A DNA stretch of 64,000 nt, taken from the NCBI RefSeq assembly GCF_963678635.1, contig NC_087066.1, positions 9,055,116 to 9,119,115 of the forward strand, written 5' to 3'. Of the stretch, positions 11,047 through 23,215 are shown piece by piece (position 1 is the stretch's first letter; every line of letters begins with the position of its first letter). The notes beneath the pieces were generated by a model. That model ran no database searches, was not told where the DNA came from, and saw nothing but the letters and a program-made list of their open reading frames with translations. A program made the translations under genes and the position numbers. This DNA is from Symsagittifera roscoffensis. Its lineage: Eukaryota; Xenacoelomorpha; Acoela; Convolutidae.

Positions 11047-12610
11047 AATGTTCCAAAAGTTTTTTGTATTGATTTTTTAGATGCATCAGAATTTGTAAGC
11101 AGTAATTTTCAATTTTCAGTTGCGTCCATCTCAACTTTTTGATTAAACACCGTTCTGTTCAAATTCTTTCTTGTGTTTTTTTCGGTTATTTTCGGGTAAA
11201 AACTTCCTTGTACTCAGTTTGTCAGTCGCTAGCAATAGTTTTCATATAACAAAATTATCTGGGCCACTTTGTCAAGTCAGTACTTAAATGATTGTTCACA
11301 ACCGTTTGTGAACAGCATGTTTTTTTTCTCACATTTTGTTCGCTTTTTAAATTTTATCTGATGGAAAAGTTTAAATAATCTCACTTTGATTTGGATTACC
11401 AAAAAGCACTCATTTCTAAGCATTGTAAATTTTCTACCGCTTGTGGTTAGCTCAAATTATTGAATTTATTGGATCAATCAGCTCAAACAGTAACAGTTAA
11501 TGATCCAGATTTATTAATCCGCGCGTAAAATTTTAGATCAATGTTAGAAAATTGGTGGATATAATTTGGCAAACTCAACGTATTGAAGTCCATATCAAAT
11601 GATGGAGTTAAACAAACTTTAAACGTGATAAATAGGAGGAGTATAGAAATCGGAATTGGAATTTTAGGCATGATCTTTTGTTACCAAATGAACACACTTT
11701 TTAAAAACGATGTATTCAATTTTCCCGCAAAACTATTCAACTTCATAGTCGTACTCGGTCTGGAGCAAATGTTGTAGCCATCTCTGTTTCGGATTATGAT
11801 CAGCGTCAACTTATCCATCAGCAGAACTAAAACTTAGATAAATCAGCGTTGAAAATGCAAGCTTTACTTAAGCGCTCGATCATCTCTGAGTCAGCGCTGA
11901 ATTTCCTCTGGAACATTGATCACTTCCAGATTTAGCGATTAGTTATCTCTGAAACGACACAATTTTTGGAACAGCCTTCAACACTATGAAATTGCCAGGT
12001 TCAGTGCTGCAAATTACCTAAAACATTATCGCTGTTTCAGGCTTTGATCATAGGAAATTCATTGCAAACAAATCAAAGGGAGGAAAATTATTGCAAAAAT
12101 CAGTGCTGAGTTATGATAGGTTCATCACTATTTTTGGAATTCATAGATGTGTCATCAATTTTATCCATGATCAGTTCTTTTTCAGCAAGAATTCTTTTTT
12201 ATGTAAGAGTTACGTATCATTTGATCAATATCAACAAATATAGTTGTTCTGGGGAAGGTTTAATAGCAGCGTCAGGCATAATCAAGGGCGAATAATTTTC
12301 TTCATATCTCTGTTTTTCTCAAACTACTAAGCTGCCAAGCCATTGATGATGCCATCTTCTCCTCCCAGTGCCCGCCATTTAGTCCGTGTACCTATAATGC
12401 ATATATTGGTTGCTCTCTTAATGGCAACAAAAAATTATAAACCAAACCCAGCACATAAACTTGCTACAACAAACCCAACACTAGTTGATTGAATGAAATA
12501 TGCCCATGCTCGCAAGCTGGTAACTTTTCGTTTTTTTTCCTCGACAGAATGCAAAATACTCATCGGGTTACAAATAATTCAGGCAAAACGGAGCGTCTGT
12601 TTCTGTGAAA

Positions 12611-13820
12611 CGAATACAAAAATGGCGCCGTTGACTGCCTGTCTCAAACAACACGAGCCATAAAATCTGCAGCTAATGTTAGGGCACCATATTCACCATC
12701 TGCGTTTCTGATCATCGGTTCCCGTTTCACATTTTTCCAGAGCATGGAAGACAGATCTCGTATTTCATCACGAACTTCGTAATGGCTTAATGTCACCAAT
12801 TCATCTTATTTTCAAGACAGAGCGTGTTGTGGTCGAACTCTTGTTGAATACCATCACAATTGGAGTATACTTTCGATAGATGTTTTTTCATGTCTCACTC
12901 AGTCTTAGAAAGTTCAAAATTATCTTTTGACGGCGGCAATGAAGTTAACCACAGAGAACAGCAGTTTTTTATACTTCTCCACTGCACGCTTTGATCAGCT
13001 TGCAAAACAGCATGCACTTTTCGCAGTTTCTTTCTATCCAATTCATCCTGTTGGTCCTCATGGTTTCTCCTTGCTTCGTTCAATTTCGATTTGTGCTCGT
13101 CTTTAAGGCAAAACGGAGCGTCTGTTTCTGTGAAACGAATACAAAAATGGCGCCGTTGACTGCCTGTCTCAAACACCACGAGCCATAAAATCTGCAGCCA
13201 ATGTTTGATCAAGGTTTGAAATTGAATTTACAAGACAAGATGCTGCTTCTTGCGAAGTAGAAAAAACGTAGATGGCTCTTTCAAGTGGATTCCGCACTCC
13301 CAAACCGCCTCGTTTTTGTGGAAAAAAAAGATTGCGATCCATGTGTTTGTGTGATACTAAAGAGTCCCAGGAGATTTGGCAAAAATAATTCTTCCGAAAA
13401 TTTTTTATGAGGAGTAAACAGTTCTAATATATCTTTACTACTCTGTGAACAATTTTCTATTCATGTTGCAACGATCTCGTGAAACCAACCAGTGCAGCTT
13501 TGGGTTCACTTTCTGCAACTTTTGATAACTCATCGATGCATTCCAGCCGTTTTTGAGATTTCATGAAAGATGCATGGCATAATGCTTAACTAGCGATGGC
13601 TATCCCTGCGAAGCCAACCCGATTAATCATTAGAGTTTTTTCGATAGCTGATTTTTTGGAAAGGCACATCGGAGTTTTGTATTGGTTTCTTTTATTCGAA
13701 TTAAGGTTATCCCATTGTTCGCAAAAATTCAAACCTCGACTTTTCGTGTCGCTGAGGCTTGTTTGGCGTCCTTAATTTTGAAAGGATTTGATTTTTTTGC
13801 AACATGCACAGGTTGATTTC
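12611..13820 (-). pseudogene. Retroelement RT polyprotein C-terminal fragment, copy 2a
   Basis: Near-identical duplicate of copy 1a, with the same frameshift, the same internal duplication and the same open segment (12895-13212) holding the WLTSLPPSKDNFELSK motif. The shared defects show that decay preceded the block duplication. Confidence 0.55.
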
Positions 13821-14566
13821 AGAAAGTTTTATTAAAGTATCAAATTTTTATCCTTTTTATTTAATTTTTTTTGTTTCAATAGTTTTCTTTGGTTGGTGGT
13901 GGGGAGGGCGTCAATTGTTTTTTTATGAGTATATCATATCGCCTGTTTTTGATTGACCAATTTTCAAATAGTTTTAAAAATACACAGATAAAATTTTATG
14001 GAAAATTCTGAAATTAATTTTAATTTTTTTTCTAATTGAGCAACTTCTAAGAGTTAGTAGCGTTTGTTTTGTCCTAAGCTGTTTCGGAACGCTTTCAATT
14101 TTTCTGTCGTCAGTTTGCAGATGTTTGCTTTGGTTAGTTTTAGAGGTTAAAATAAGTTTTCCAAAAGTTATATTTTGTTATTATGCCCTTTTGGCTGTTC
14201 AGTTTTCACTAGTGTTTTCTTTGAAAAAAAACCTTTCATGAAGAAGATTCTCAATTTTAATTTTACGATGGTTTTTGTTTCTTCAAACTAATTTAAGACA
14301 GCTTCTTTACCATTTTAATGGAAGAAATTTTATCTAAGTTAATCAGATTTTCTGCAAAAAAAGAATATCTTGACCTTAATTTTTTGGTTTTGTTCTTGAG
14401 TGTTGCAACCGCAAAATATAATTAAAAGAAGTGAGATGTATGTATATTATGAGAAAAAGCATCATCGGAAATTTATGTCAGACTATAAAAATGAGGTTTA
14501 TTTTTTCGCAAACTGTTGTTTTTTATTAACTTTTAGGTCTATAACAAAATGCAATGGTGTTGGTTT

Positions 14567-15393
14567 TTATCTCGATCTAGCATCTGTGAACTCAGTCTTA
14601 GAAAGTTCAAAATTATCTTTTGACGGCGGCAATGAAGTTAACCACAGAGAACAGCAGTTTTTTATACTTCTCCACTGCACGCTTTGATCAGCTTGCAAAA
14701 CAGCATGCACTTTTCGCAGTTTCTTTCTATCCGAATCATCCTGTTGGTCCTCATGGTTTCTCCTTGCTTCGTTCAATTTCGATTTGTGCTCGTGTTGATC
14801 AAGGTTTGAAATAGATTTTACAAGACAAGATGCTGCTTCTTGCGAAGTAGAAAAAACGTAGATGGCTCTTTCAAGTGGATTCCGCACTCCCAAACCTCCT
14901 CGTTTTTGTGGAAAAAAAAATTGCGATCCATGTGTATGTGTGATACTAAAGAGTCCCAGGAGATTTGGCAAAAATAATTCTTCCGAAAGTTTTTTACGAG
15001 GAGTAAACAGTTCTAATATATCTTTACTACTCTGTGAACACTTTTCTATTCATGTTGCAACGATCTCGTGAAACCAACCAGTGCAGCTTTGGGTTCACTT
15101 TCTGCAACTTTTGATAACTCATCGATGCATTCCAGCCGTTTTTGAGATTTCATGAAAGATGCATGGCATAATGCTTAACTAGCGATGGCTATCCCTGCGA
15201 AGCCAACCCGATTAATCATTAGAATTTTTTTGATAGCTGATTTTTTGGAAAGGCACATCGGAGTTTTGTATTGGTTTCTTTTATTCGAATTAAGGTTATC
15301 CATTGTTCGCAAAAATTCAAACCTCGACTTTTCTTGTCGCTGAGGCTTGTTTGGCGTCCTTAATTTTGAAAGGATTTGATTTTTTAGCAACAT
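14567..15393 (-). pseudogene. Retroelement RT polyprotein C-terminal fragment, copy 2b
   Basis: Duplicate of copy 1b. The open stretch is slightly longer here (14567-14971) because a one-base difference in the A run near 14920 restores the frame upstream of QKRGGLGVRNPLERA. The continuation toward the reverse-transcriptase core still carries stops. Inactive. Confidence 0.55.
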
Positions 15394-15504
15394 GCACAGG
15401 TTGATTTCAGAAAGTTTTATTAAAGTATCAAATTTTTATCCTTTTTATTTAATTTTGTTTATGCTTTTTCTTAATTATTTTTATGCTTTTTATTTATTTT
15501 GATT

Positions 15505-16016
15505 TGATTAGTAGCGTTTGTTTTATCCTAAGCTGTTTTGGAACGCTTTCAATTTTTCTGTCGTCAGTTTGCAGATGTTTGCTTTGGTTTGTTTTAGAGG
15601 TTAAAAAAAGTTTTCCAAAAGTTTTATTTTGTTATTATGCCCTTTTGGCTGTTCAGTTTTCACTAGTGTTTTCATTTGAAAAAAAAACCTTTCATGAAGA
15701 AAATTCTCAATTTTTCGATGGTTTTTGTTTCTTTAAACTAATTTAAGACAGCTTCTTTACCATTTTAATGGAAGAAATTTTATCTAAGTTAATCAGATTT
15801 TCTGCAAAAAAAGAATATCTTGACCTTAATTTTTTGGTTTTGTTCTTGAGTGTTGCAACCGCAAAATATAATTAAAAGAAGTGAGATGTATGTTATGAAA
15901 AAAAGCATCATCGGAAATTTATGTCAGACTATAAAAATGAGGTTTATTTTTTCGCAAACTGTTTTTTTTTTTCATTAATTTTTAGGTCTATACAAAAATG
16001 CAATGGTGTCTCGATC
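15505..16016 (+). repeat. Third, truncated copy of block tail
   Basis: Matches 9105-9630 and 14053-14580, starting at GTTAGTAGCGTTTG and ending in CTCGATCTAG. It is more diverged than units 1 and 2 are from each other, so it is probably an older copy. Confidence 0.8.
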
Positions 16017-16073
16017 TAGTTTTTAAAAGTATTTTGTAAGAGAGGTTGTTTTTACAATGTCCTTAAAGTAGTG

Positions 16074-16121
16074 GGTACGTAAATTGGCTAACAAGAAGGT
16101 ACGTAAATTGGCTAACAAGAA
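16074..16121 (+). repeat. Two tandem copies of a 24-base motif
   Basis: GGTACGTAAATTGGCTAACA plus AGAA is repeated twice head to tail. Confidence 0.85.
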
Positions 16122-17159
16122 AAGTTTATGAGGCAAACAAGAAATATTCTGTTCCAGTATTTGCAGGATATGGTAGTTGTGCTGAGGCGTCGTTGTTGCA
16201 GATTACGCATCCATTTCAAATAAGTTTTTTTAACTTTGTCTAGCAATCGAAATTCTCTTTTTCCGGAAAAAATGAATCAAGTACAATTATTTGGTTACTT
16301 TCTTGCATGTTGAAATAATAGCTGACACCAGGGCAGATTCAGGATGCTGGGTTTGGGGGAGGGGTGTGACAGTTTACCAAAAAAAACTATTAAAAGAAAA
16401 CCACCAAAAAAACTAACACGCTTTGTTAACCATCGCTTGTTTTTTTTCTATATAGGCTGGGATCAATTCATTTGGCCAACTTTTGTTATTATTCGCTTAT
16501 TTTGTTGATTGTGTTTGCCTCGTGTCCCTTCTTTGGTAACCTTTTATGAAATCCTTTTCGGCCGATCAATCCTTATTTTTTTAAAGGTGCCTTAGGGGTC
16601 AATATATACAATATATACTTATTTTGAATTGACACTAGTTTATACACTAATAAAAAAGACACTTTTTCTTAAGGTACTTTAAGCGCCAACATAACCTAGT
16701 TTTGAATGGGAGCACATGCCAAATGCAACTTAAAAAGGTCGACAAAATTTTCGAAATTTTTTCCCTTCCAGAAAATCCTAGATCCGCCCTTGGCTCAGAC
16801 TGTTTGTTTTTTAATCTTTTCAAGTCCCTATTTAGCGAACTTGACAATTTGATTCACCTATGAGTCTATGTGAGTGAATGCAGAGCGTATATAAACTACT
16901 GAAGGCCCAGCTAAAGCTGGAGATACATGTTTAAGAACTTCGAGTTTGTTGCACTGATGCGGAGTGAAGTAGGTAATTTGAAAAACCTTAAAATTGGGCT
17001 TCACCCCAAACCTTATTTACAATATGAGTGAAAGTTCTTGTGATTGTGGAATTTTCTCAGAGATATCATTTTTTTATACAATTTTTAAGGCGTACTATTT
17101 TAGGCACGGAGCCTTCCCACAAGCTGTTGTGTTGATTAAATTCCTGGTATCAGAGTGAG
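16122..17159. other. Intergenic stretch with transposon-UTR-like bits
   Basis: No gene. A CTAGATCCGCCCTTGGC segment near 16780 and a G-rich GGGGGAGGGG run near 16355 resemble untranslated parts of common DNA transposons, but neither can be assigned. Confidence 0.3.
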
Positions 17160-18142
17160 TTGATTTGGAGAAGTCAAAAATTTTCAAAAAACAAACAAGA
17201 AATCGAAACATTGACTTTTCTGAAGATCATAACTTTTTGTGTTGGAAAATATGGACCTAAGGGCTCTCCCATTGAAGCTTTGATCAATCTTTTCTTTTTT
17301 AATTGAACCCAAAATCTCTGATTTGGTATGGTAGTTTTCTTGAAAAGTAGAAAAAACCGCAAAAGCAGTTAACAAACCAAAAAATTGATTTTCCCGAGGC
17401 TTATAACTTTTTTTACAAGATCTAATGGGCCAAACCGCTTATGCAGAGGGGCTTATAACAACCCGTTTTGCCTATTGAATTTAAAATCTCAGATTTGGGA
17501 GGTAGTTTTCGAGAAAAGTCGAAATGTTCGAAGCTGTCATAACTTTTCTGGATAAAAAATTTGGGCTAAGCCGCTAAATCAGCGGAACTTTACTCAACCC
17601 ATAATTTCGATTGAAATCAAAAACTTCAGATTTGATTCGGCAGTTTTCAAGAAAATCAAAAAAATCAAAAAAAATAATTATCAAAATTTTGACAATTCTG
17701 AGGGTCATATCTTGTTGTGTAAAAAATAGGGCATAACAGTTCAAGGAAATTTTTCACAAGTTGTTCTACCAATTGAAACTAAAATTTGAGATTCGGGATG
17801 TTAATTTTGGTAAAATTAGCGCTCATTAAAATTAGTGCTCATTAGATTTGGGTAATTTTCAAGAAAAGTCAAAAAAATCCAGTAAACGATCAAAAAAATC
17901 AAAATTTAAATTTTCGGAGGGTCATATTTTTTTGTAAAAAAAATATGTTTGTAAACGCTTAAAAAAGATGTTTTTCCACAACTTGTTTGGCCCATTAAAA
18001 CCAAAATCTCAGAAGGATACTTTTCGAGAAAAGTCAAAAAGTTTCAAAAAAACGGTAAAAAAACTGACTGTTTCCAGGGTCAATAATTGATACGTATAAA
18101 AGTTTTGGGCACAACTGCTTCTGCAGTTGAGCTTTCCAATCC
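17160..18142 (+). repeat. Degenerate satellite array, about 145-215 bp units
   Basis: About six diverged units. Each has a run of GAAAAGTCAAAAA, then a GACTTTTCTGAGG-like core followed by TCATAACTTTTTT, then a GGGC(A/T)AA block and a CCATTGAA...AAAATCTCAGATTTGG block. Cores occur near 17211, 17384, 17525, 17689, 17905 and 18063. The array is interrupted by the element at 18146 and continues at 19597. Confidence 0.7.
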
Positions 18143-18529
18143 TTACGAGGCCAAACTGTGCATTCTTTGCTTTGTAAGCGGATTCTGCAACAGGCCAAAA
18201 TCAGATTTGTCGCGGAATCCGCAACTTTGCTGATTTCATTTGATCTTCTATGCTGTTTTGGATTCCACAAACAAATACCTAAATCCTTGTACCGCTGAAA
18301 ATCGCTCCGAAAATAGACGAATTTGAGGAATCTGCAACAGTATTTGCGAAATCCGCAACTGTAAGTGGAATCCTCAAATTGAAAGTGGAATACGCAAATT
18401 GTAAGTGGAATCCGCGTTTTGTTTGCGGATTCGATTTACATATATGTTTATCTGTGGTAACGTTTTAATTGATATCTTTTATTTACTACAGGTGTTCACC
18501 AACAACGGTCCACCAACAATACATGACGT

Positions 18530-18680
18530 CTACCAGTCTCAATTCGATCTCAACTTCGATCTCACCAATTTCGTCACCAACTTCGATCTCAATTCCTGTA
18601 ACCCAACTTCGATCCCGATTCCTGTAACCAAACTTCAATCCCAATTCCTGTAACCCAATTTCGATCCCGATTCCTCCCAC
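18530..18680 (+). repeat. Tandem 24-30 bp repeats in element A
   Basis: Variants of CAACTTCGATCCCGATTCCT followed by GTAACC are repeated five to six times. The reversed copy B carries the same repeats at 51105-51300. Confidence 0.8.
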
Positions 18681-19246
18681 AAATCTCAATTCCTGCAATG
18701 TGAACAAATTGAACAAACTTATGAAGTAAACTCGCATTTAAATTAATCAGTTCATTTCAATTAAATAATCCAATTAAAATAATTAAGATGTTTTCACATA
18801 TAGTTTGTAAAGACAAAATTTTCGGAAACATAGTTTTCTTTTTGCAATTAACCAATTGTTTTAGCTGTAGTTTTTCAAGTTTTGTTAATTTTTTTTAATC
18901 TAAAACGGATTTACTCACATTTTTTTTCTAATAGATAATTTACTTTCTACTGAACCATCCCATCTCATATACCGATGAGTCACTTAACTGCCCCATTTCA
19001 AACATGAACTGCCGTTTCAAACCCTGAGTAGCCATTCCAAAACCATTTGAAACCAAAACAAAAAATTTGACATCCGCATAGTTAACTAATGTTTTTTTAT
19101 GATTGGTTTGGGGATTTCGCTGACAAATGTATAAGTCCTTTTGCGTTCAAATTGCGCGTTCCTATAAATAATAAATCAAATATTCCACCTCTAGCTTTTA
19201 ATTGTTCTTATGCAAGTTCAGTAATAAACAAAACTGCGGAAACCAC

Positions 19247-19425
19247 TTAATATTTGCGGAATCCGCTTACATTTGCGGAATCCGCTTACATTTGCGGATC
19301 ACGCATACAAATTTTGCGGATTCCACTTACATTTGCGGATTCCACTTACATTTTGCGGAATCCACATACAGTTGCGGAATCCAAAACAACTAGCTATATT
19401 TGCTTGTTGCGGAATCCGCAACAAA
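19247..19425 (+). repeat. Tandem 18-21 bp GCGGAATCC repeats
   Basis: About eight head-to-tail copies of TTTGCGGAATCCGCTTACA variants inside element A. Similar dispersed copies lie in 18160-18430 and 51400-51690. Confidence 0.8.
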
Positions 19426-19596
19426 ACAAAAGTGCCGACATAATTTACGTTACAGGTATATGTATGCGAAATCCACTGAAAATTGGTTTGTGGAACCCAC
19501 TACATTTTGGAGCATATTTTAAGACTTGTCTCTGGAATCCAGGATTATAAAGACACAAAATTGTGCTCCTATCCAGTGCACAGTTTGACCTCGTTA

Positions 19597-19830
19597 TGAA
19601 ACTTGTTCTACCCATTGAAAGCAAAATCTCAAATAATTCTGAATTCGAGAAAAGTCAAAAAAAATTAAAAAAACTGTTCAGAGGTTGACTTTTCTGAGGT
19701 CTATAACATTTTTTGTAGGAAAAAGTTGAGAGCTGCTTATTCAGGGGAGCTTCTCTCAGCCTGTTTTATCCATTGAACTCAAAATGTCAGCTTTTGGAGG
19801 TTTTCTTTTGAGAAAATGTAAGAAATCCAA
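19597..19830 (+). repeat. Satellite array resumed
   Basis: Continues the 17160-18142 satellite after element A, with the same CCCATTGAAA, AAAATCTCA, GAGAAAAGTCAAAAA and GGTTGACTTTTCTGAGG blocks. Confidence 0.65.
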
Positions 19831-22067
19831 AACAATGGTTCAAAAATCCGACCACACACACTTTTTTCAAGTGGGGCAAAATAAAAAGAGGTTTTTTGAA
19901 AAGTATGCAGCCACACAGGGTAGTGGGTGGAATTCCCATTGATATATATCTTTTTTTGAATATTGTTTAGCAGGTAGAAAAAAGTTTTTCGTCGAAAAAG
20001 TGTGAAAGTTTGCCAAAGCGTCTCAAAAAAACATGATTTCAATTTTTTTTTTCATAAAACCTGTTTATATCAAACTGTTAGGTAAACTGTTTGTTAGATA
20101 ACTTTTTTGTGGAACATTGAGAGAACATTTATTTTATGGAGGTAATGGGTTCCGCAAAAAAATTATTCTTTTTTTCTAGAAAGATTTGAACCAAAATAGT
20201 ATACTATTATAAACAACTTGTCCCTGTGGTGTGGTGGTCGACATAGGTAAAGTAACTTCAAAATTTTGAAAAATTTTTTCAATTGCTTTTAAAATGAAAG
20301 ATTTCAGGATTCAATTGCAGATTGCAGAGTTACGCTGTTGCAAACCCAAAATTTCACTACTTGATTTTCAATTGTCTTTCATACAGGCAATTTTGAGGCG
20401 CATTTTGTACTAAATGGCGAATTAGTCTGTCTCAAACATCATCTCGAAATGGGACTATGCATGTTGTTAGGTGCACATAAGTCGTTTCTAGATGTTATTT
20501 TTGTTGCGAAGTACTTGACATTGCGTGAGTATAAAAAATAATTCTTCAAAAAAACATGTTTTTTTTTACTTCAAATAAATTTATTTGGCAAAAACTGTTT
20601 AAGATACCCTAAAAAGCAGTCCAAAAATCAAAATTGACAAATGATTCATCATACTGAAGCAAATCCGTTTCTCTAGTCGTAAAAAGTTTGTTACCATCGA
20701 AAAAGCGCAAGAATATAAAAAAAGTACTCGATGATAGTAAAAAATTTCATTGATAAGGTGTCTAAATGACAACAATATTTTAATAGTTATTGGCAATGGA
20801 ACTACCCATTGTGTCTTTGTTCGTTTTTTACAGTTTTCATTAGAGCTTCAGTTGTATTTTCATGATACTAATGTTGATTGATGTAGAAATTTCGCTCGGA
20901 CAAATATTTTGTTTCCAATTAGATCGTAGGGCATGATATGTCGTCATTTTTCAGTTTTCTTCTTTTTGTTCTATTTCTGAAGAAAAAATCCACAATTTGT
21001 TTGATTTTCTGTCTCAATCGGCAGAAAAGGTCCATCTCTAAAAGCTGCTCCAACATTTGAGTTTTTTTAATTGTTTTGGAAAGTGACCTCTGTCTAATTG
21101 AATGATAAAAGTTATTCGCCACAAGTGCTTTAAATCGGAAGTCAAATCAAAAACTTTTCAGAGAAGTTTATAGTTTTCGAAAATGCAGCAAAAATGAACA
21201 ATCCTGAGTTCTTTTCGATCATTCTACACGACTATCAAAAATCATGAATGACTCATCCACTTAAAAGCAGTGACTTTTTTTATTGAATTAGTTATTCGGA
21301 TAATTTGATTTAAGATATTTTGATTTAAGATGACACTTTTTTTGGCTCAATCTTCAATACAAAGCTTACAAAAACCTTTTTTAAACAATTCATCTGGAAA
21401 TTAATTTTTGCTATATTTTTTCAAGGTATTTTTTTTGCTGCTCTTTTTTGGAAGGCGGAGCAGAACTTTCACTTAGCTTGAAATTAACGGAGCTTTTTTG
21501 TTTTTTGTCTTGAAATGATTCAAAAAAAGTTGCAGCTAGAAGCTATAGATCATACTCTAATGACACAAAGGTCATTTTGTCATTTGGTTTGATTGGTGAT
21601 AGATTGGCAGCAAACAACCAAAACAATTAAAATCTCATACAAAAGTTTTCAAAATTGCTGTAGAAGTATCAGCGTTGAGAATCAATTTGAGTAAGTTGAT
21701 TAGGCCAAAATAAATCTATTGGTTTCACTAGACTATACCACGCAATTTTTTCCACGAGTTTATTGACAAGAACCGCGAAGGTCTTCAATTTTTCAAAACA
21801 TTTTTACCTTAAAATGTTCTGGTTATAATTTTAAATTTATGCTTAGGTTTGTAATTCAGTGGTTACGTTTTCTCGTCTAAAATAATTCGAAGAAGAGTTT
21901 GGCTCATAGTTCGCTCACAAACATCCTTTCAAATTGCTTTTACCACTTAGAGTGAAAAACAGAAAAATAAGACCAATTCTTACTTGACGGAATATAAGTG
22001 ATCAGTATGCATTTAGTTCTTCAGAAAAAAAACGATATTTCAAATATTTCATTTGAGCTGAAGTTTT
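19831..22067. other. AT-rich stretch without gene
   Basis: About 2.2 kb with only short low-complexity frames. I see no domain, repeat or splice structure that I can support. Confidence 0.4.
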
Positions 22068-22493
22068 ATGTTATCTAGATTGGCTTTTCTGCCTTTTAAG
22101 TCCACCACACATAAACATCAGTTTCGTAGACGAGATGGGATTTACGAGATTAAGTATGAAGATAAAACTTGTTGTCAAAGTTCAATTAGGGCGCATGCCA
22201 ATTTCTGTAATCATTGGAAAAAGCAAAAGGAAAAAAAACTTTTAAATTTTGCCGAGGGGTGGAAGGAAAAAGAGCCTATCACATATTTTTGTCGCTCTTG
22301 AACTCATCCTTTGAAAGGTTTTATTATGTTAGGAGACGAAAACTCTATCACTTCATGTTTAGCGTGTGATAGAACAAGCGTACAAATCAATTTAATGGTT
22401 TTAAGGAAAAATTTTTTTTCTCAAACGAAGAAAATTATGCGTTCAAATGAAAACTTGGCGAGATTAAATTATTATTCTTTCGAACATTTGTAA
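22068..22493 (+). pseudogene. Cys-rich, possible zinc-binding protein remnant
   Basis: One frame runs from the ATG at 22068 to a TAA at 22491, broken by a TGA at 22299-22301 that follows ...ITYFCRS. It reads a basic peptide (KSTTHKHQFRRRDGIYEIKY) and spaced cysteines and histidines: KTCCQS, an AHANFCNHW stretch, YFCRS, and after the stop SCLACDRT. A cysteine codon at the stop would give a CxxC pair, and TGA is one base from TGC/TGT. Composition is more protein-like than neighbouring frames. The family is not recognised. It may be an unrelated decayed gene or part of the element to its right. Confidence 0.3.
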
Positions 22494-22762
22494 AAATATG
22501 TGGCAAGACTTCCCCTTAGCTTAAAATGATTGAAAATGTTTGGTTTTTCGTCTTTCCCGTGTGAGAACTTGATATCCGGTGCTTTAAATTCAGTCAAGAT
22601 CATAAAGAACAAACATCTGATATAAAACACGTTGGTGTTGCCTGGTGTCATTTCGCACGCACCAAAGACACGAAGGTAAACACCATTAATTTGAACTCTT
22701 AAACTATATGACACCTTACATCTCACGAAATCGCTCTTAGAGTTTATTTGGTAATTTTTCAA
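22472..22762 (-). CDS. Hypothetical 96-residue frame
   Basis: A minus-strand frame of natural-looking composition (GVYLRVFGACEMTPGNTNVF, then KAPDIKFSHGKDEKP). It overlaps the end of the plus-strand remnant by about 20 bases. No domain recognised and no clear splice sites. It could be an exon or chance. Confidence 0.25.
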   Translation of the reverse strand: MKNYQINSKSDFVRCKVSYSLRVQINGVYLRVFGACEMTPGNTNVFYIRCLFFMILTEFKAPDIKFSHGKDEKPNIFNHFKLRGSLATYFYKCSKE

Positions 22763-23020
22763 CGAATGGTTTTTTAATGCAGGGAATCAAATTCGTTTAG
22801 ATTGAACTAGATTGTTGTCATGCCCATTCTTACTAAAATGGTAAGTTGTGAGCAAGAGTTTTATGAGTAAAAATTTTGCAGACAAGAAAAAGAGCATAAA
22901 GGCTAAACAAAACCTTTCACGACGAGAAATTTTTGTTGTAGGAAAATTTCATTAAGAGACATTGAAAGGTAGTATGAACACTCAGCGTTACAATTGATCC
23001 GAGCAGTCTTAGAATAGCTA
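22740..23020 (+). repeat. Diverged copy of the 615-bp array unit
   Basis: Aligns with units of the array at 32.7-40.2 kb in the same order: TTTATTTGGT, GGATTGAACTAG-like, GCCCATTCTTA, AGACAAGAAAAAGA, TAAGAGACA(A/T)TGAAA and ACTCAGCGTT...TCGAGCAGT-like blocks. It lies 9.7 kb to the left of the array and is much more diverged. Confidence 0.65.
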
Positions 23021-23215
23021 AGAATGCACGTACTCTCGCTCTAATTTATGAAATTGAAGATTCATTAACACAAATTTGCAACTTCAATACAACGTTTTTG
23101 GGTTTACAACAATCTCTCAATCTCATCAAATGTATTTCACTGACACAATCAATGTACACTTCTCTCAAAGATTTTAGAAAACACTCCATCCATCCTTCAC
23201 AACAAAACTACTGAT
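22982..23215 (+). pseudogene. Protein remnant homologous to 40.8-41.2 kb
   Basis: Starting inside the diverged array-like unit, one frame reads SVTIDPSSLRIAKNARTLAL, then IYEIEDSLTQICNFNTTFLG, and stops at TGA near 23215. The 40.9-kb frame reads SLALIYEIDTA, a stop, then TPVCSFSTIFLDS, clearly the same sequence. The two therefore share a decayed coding region. Function unknown: it could be a retroelement accessory or envelope-type gene, but no defining motif is visible. Confidence 0.45.

Larger units (their letters stand above)
11047..15460 (+). repeat. Tandem block, unit 2 (about 4.4 kb)
   Basis: Copy of 6091-10500 with high identity. It differs by small indels, for example loss of about 25 bases near 13870. 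The duplication is young compared with the decay of the elements it carries. Confidence 0.9.
18146..19593 (+). mobile_element. 1.45-kb non-autonomous TIR element, copy A
   Basis: The ends are inverted: CGAGGCCAAACTGTGC at 18146-18161 and its complement GCACAGTTTGACCTCG at 19578-19593. TTA flanks both sides (18143-18145, 19594-19596) as a likely target duplication, and the satellite array on the left resumes on the right. The interior holds many GCGGAATCCGC-type short repeats (18160-18430, 19247-19425) and a tandem stretch of AACTTCGATCCCGATTCCTG units (18530-18670). Open frames over these repeats are artefacts. No transposase is seen. Superfamily unknown. Confidence 0.7.
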
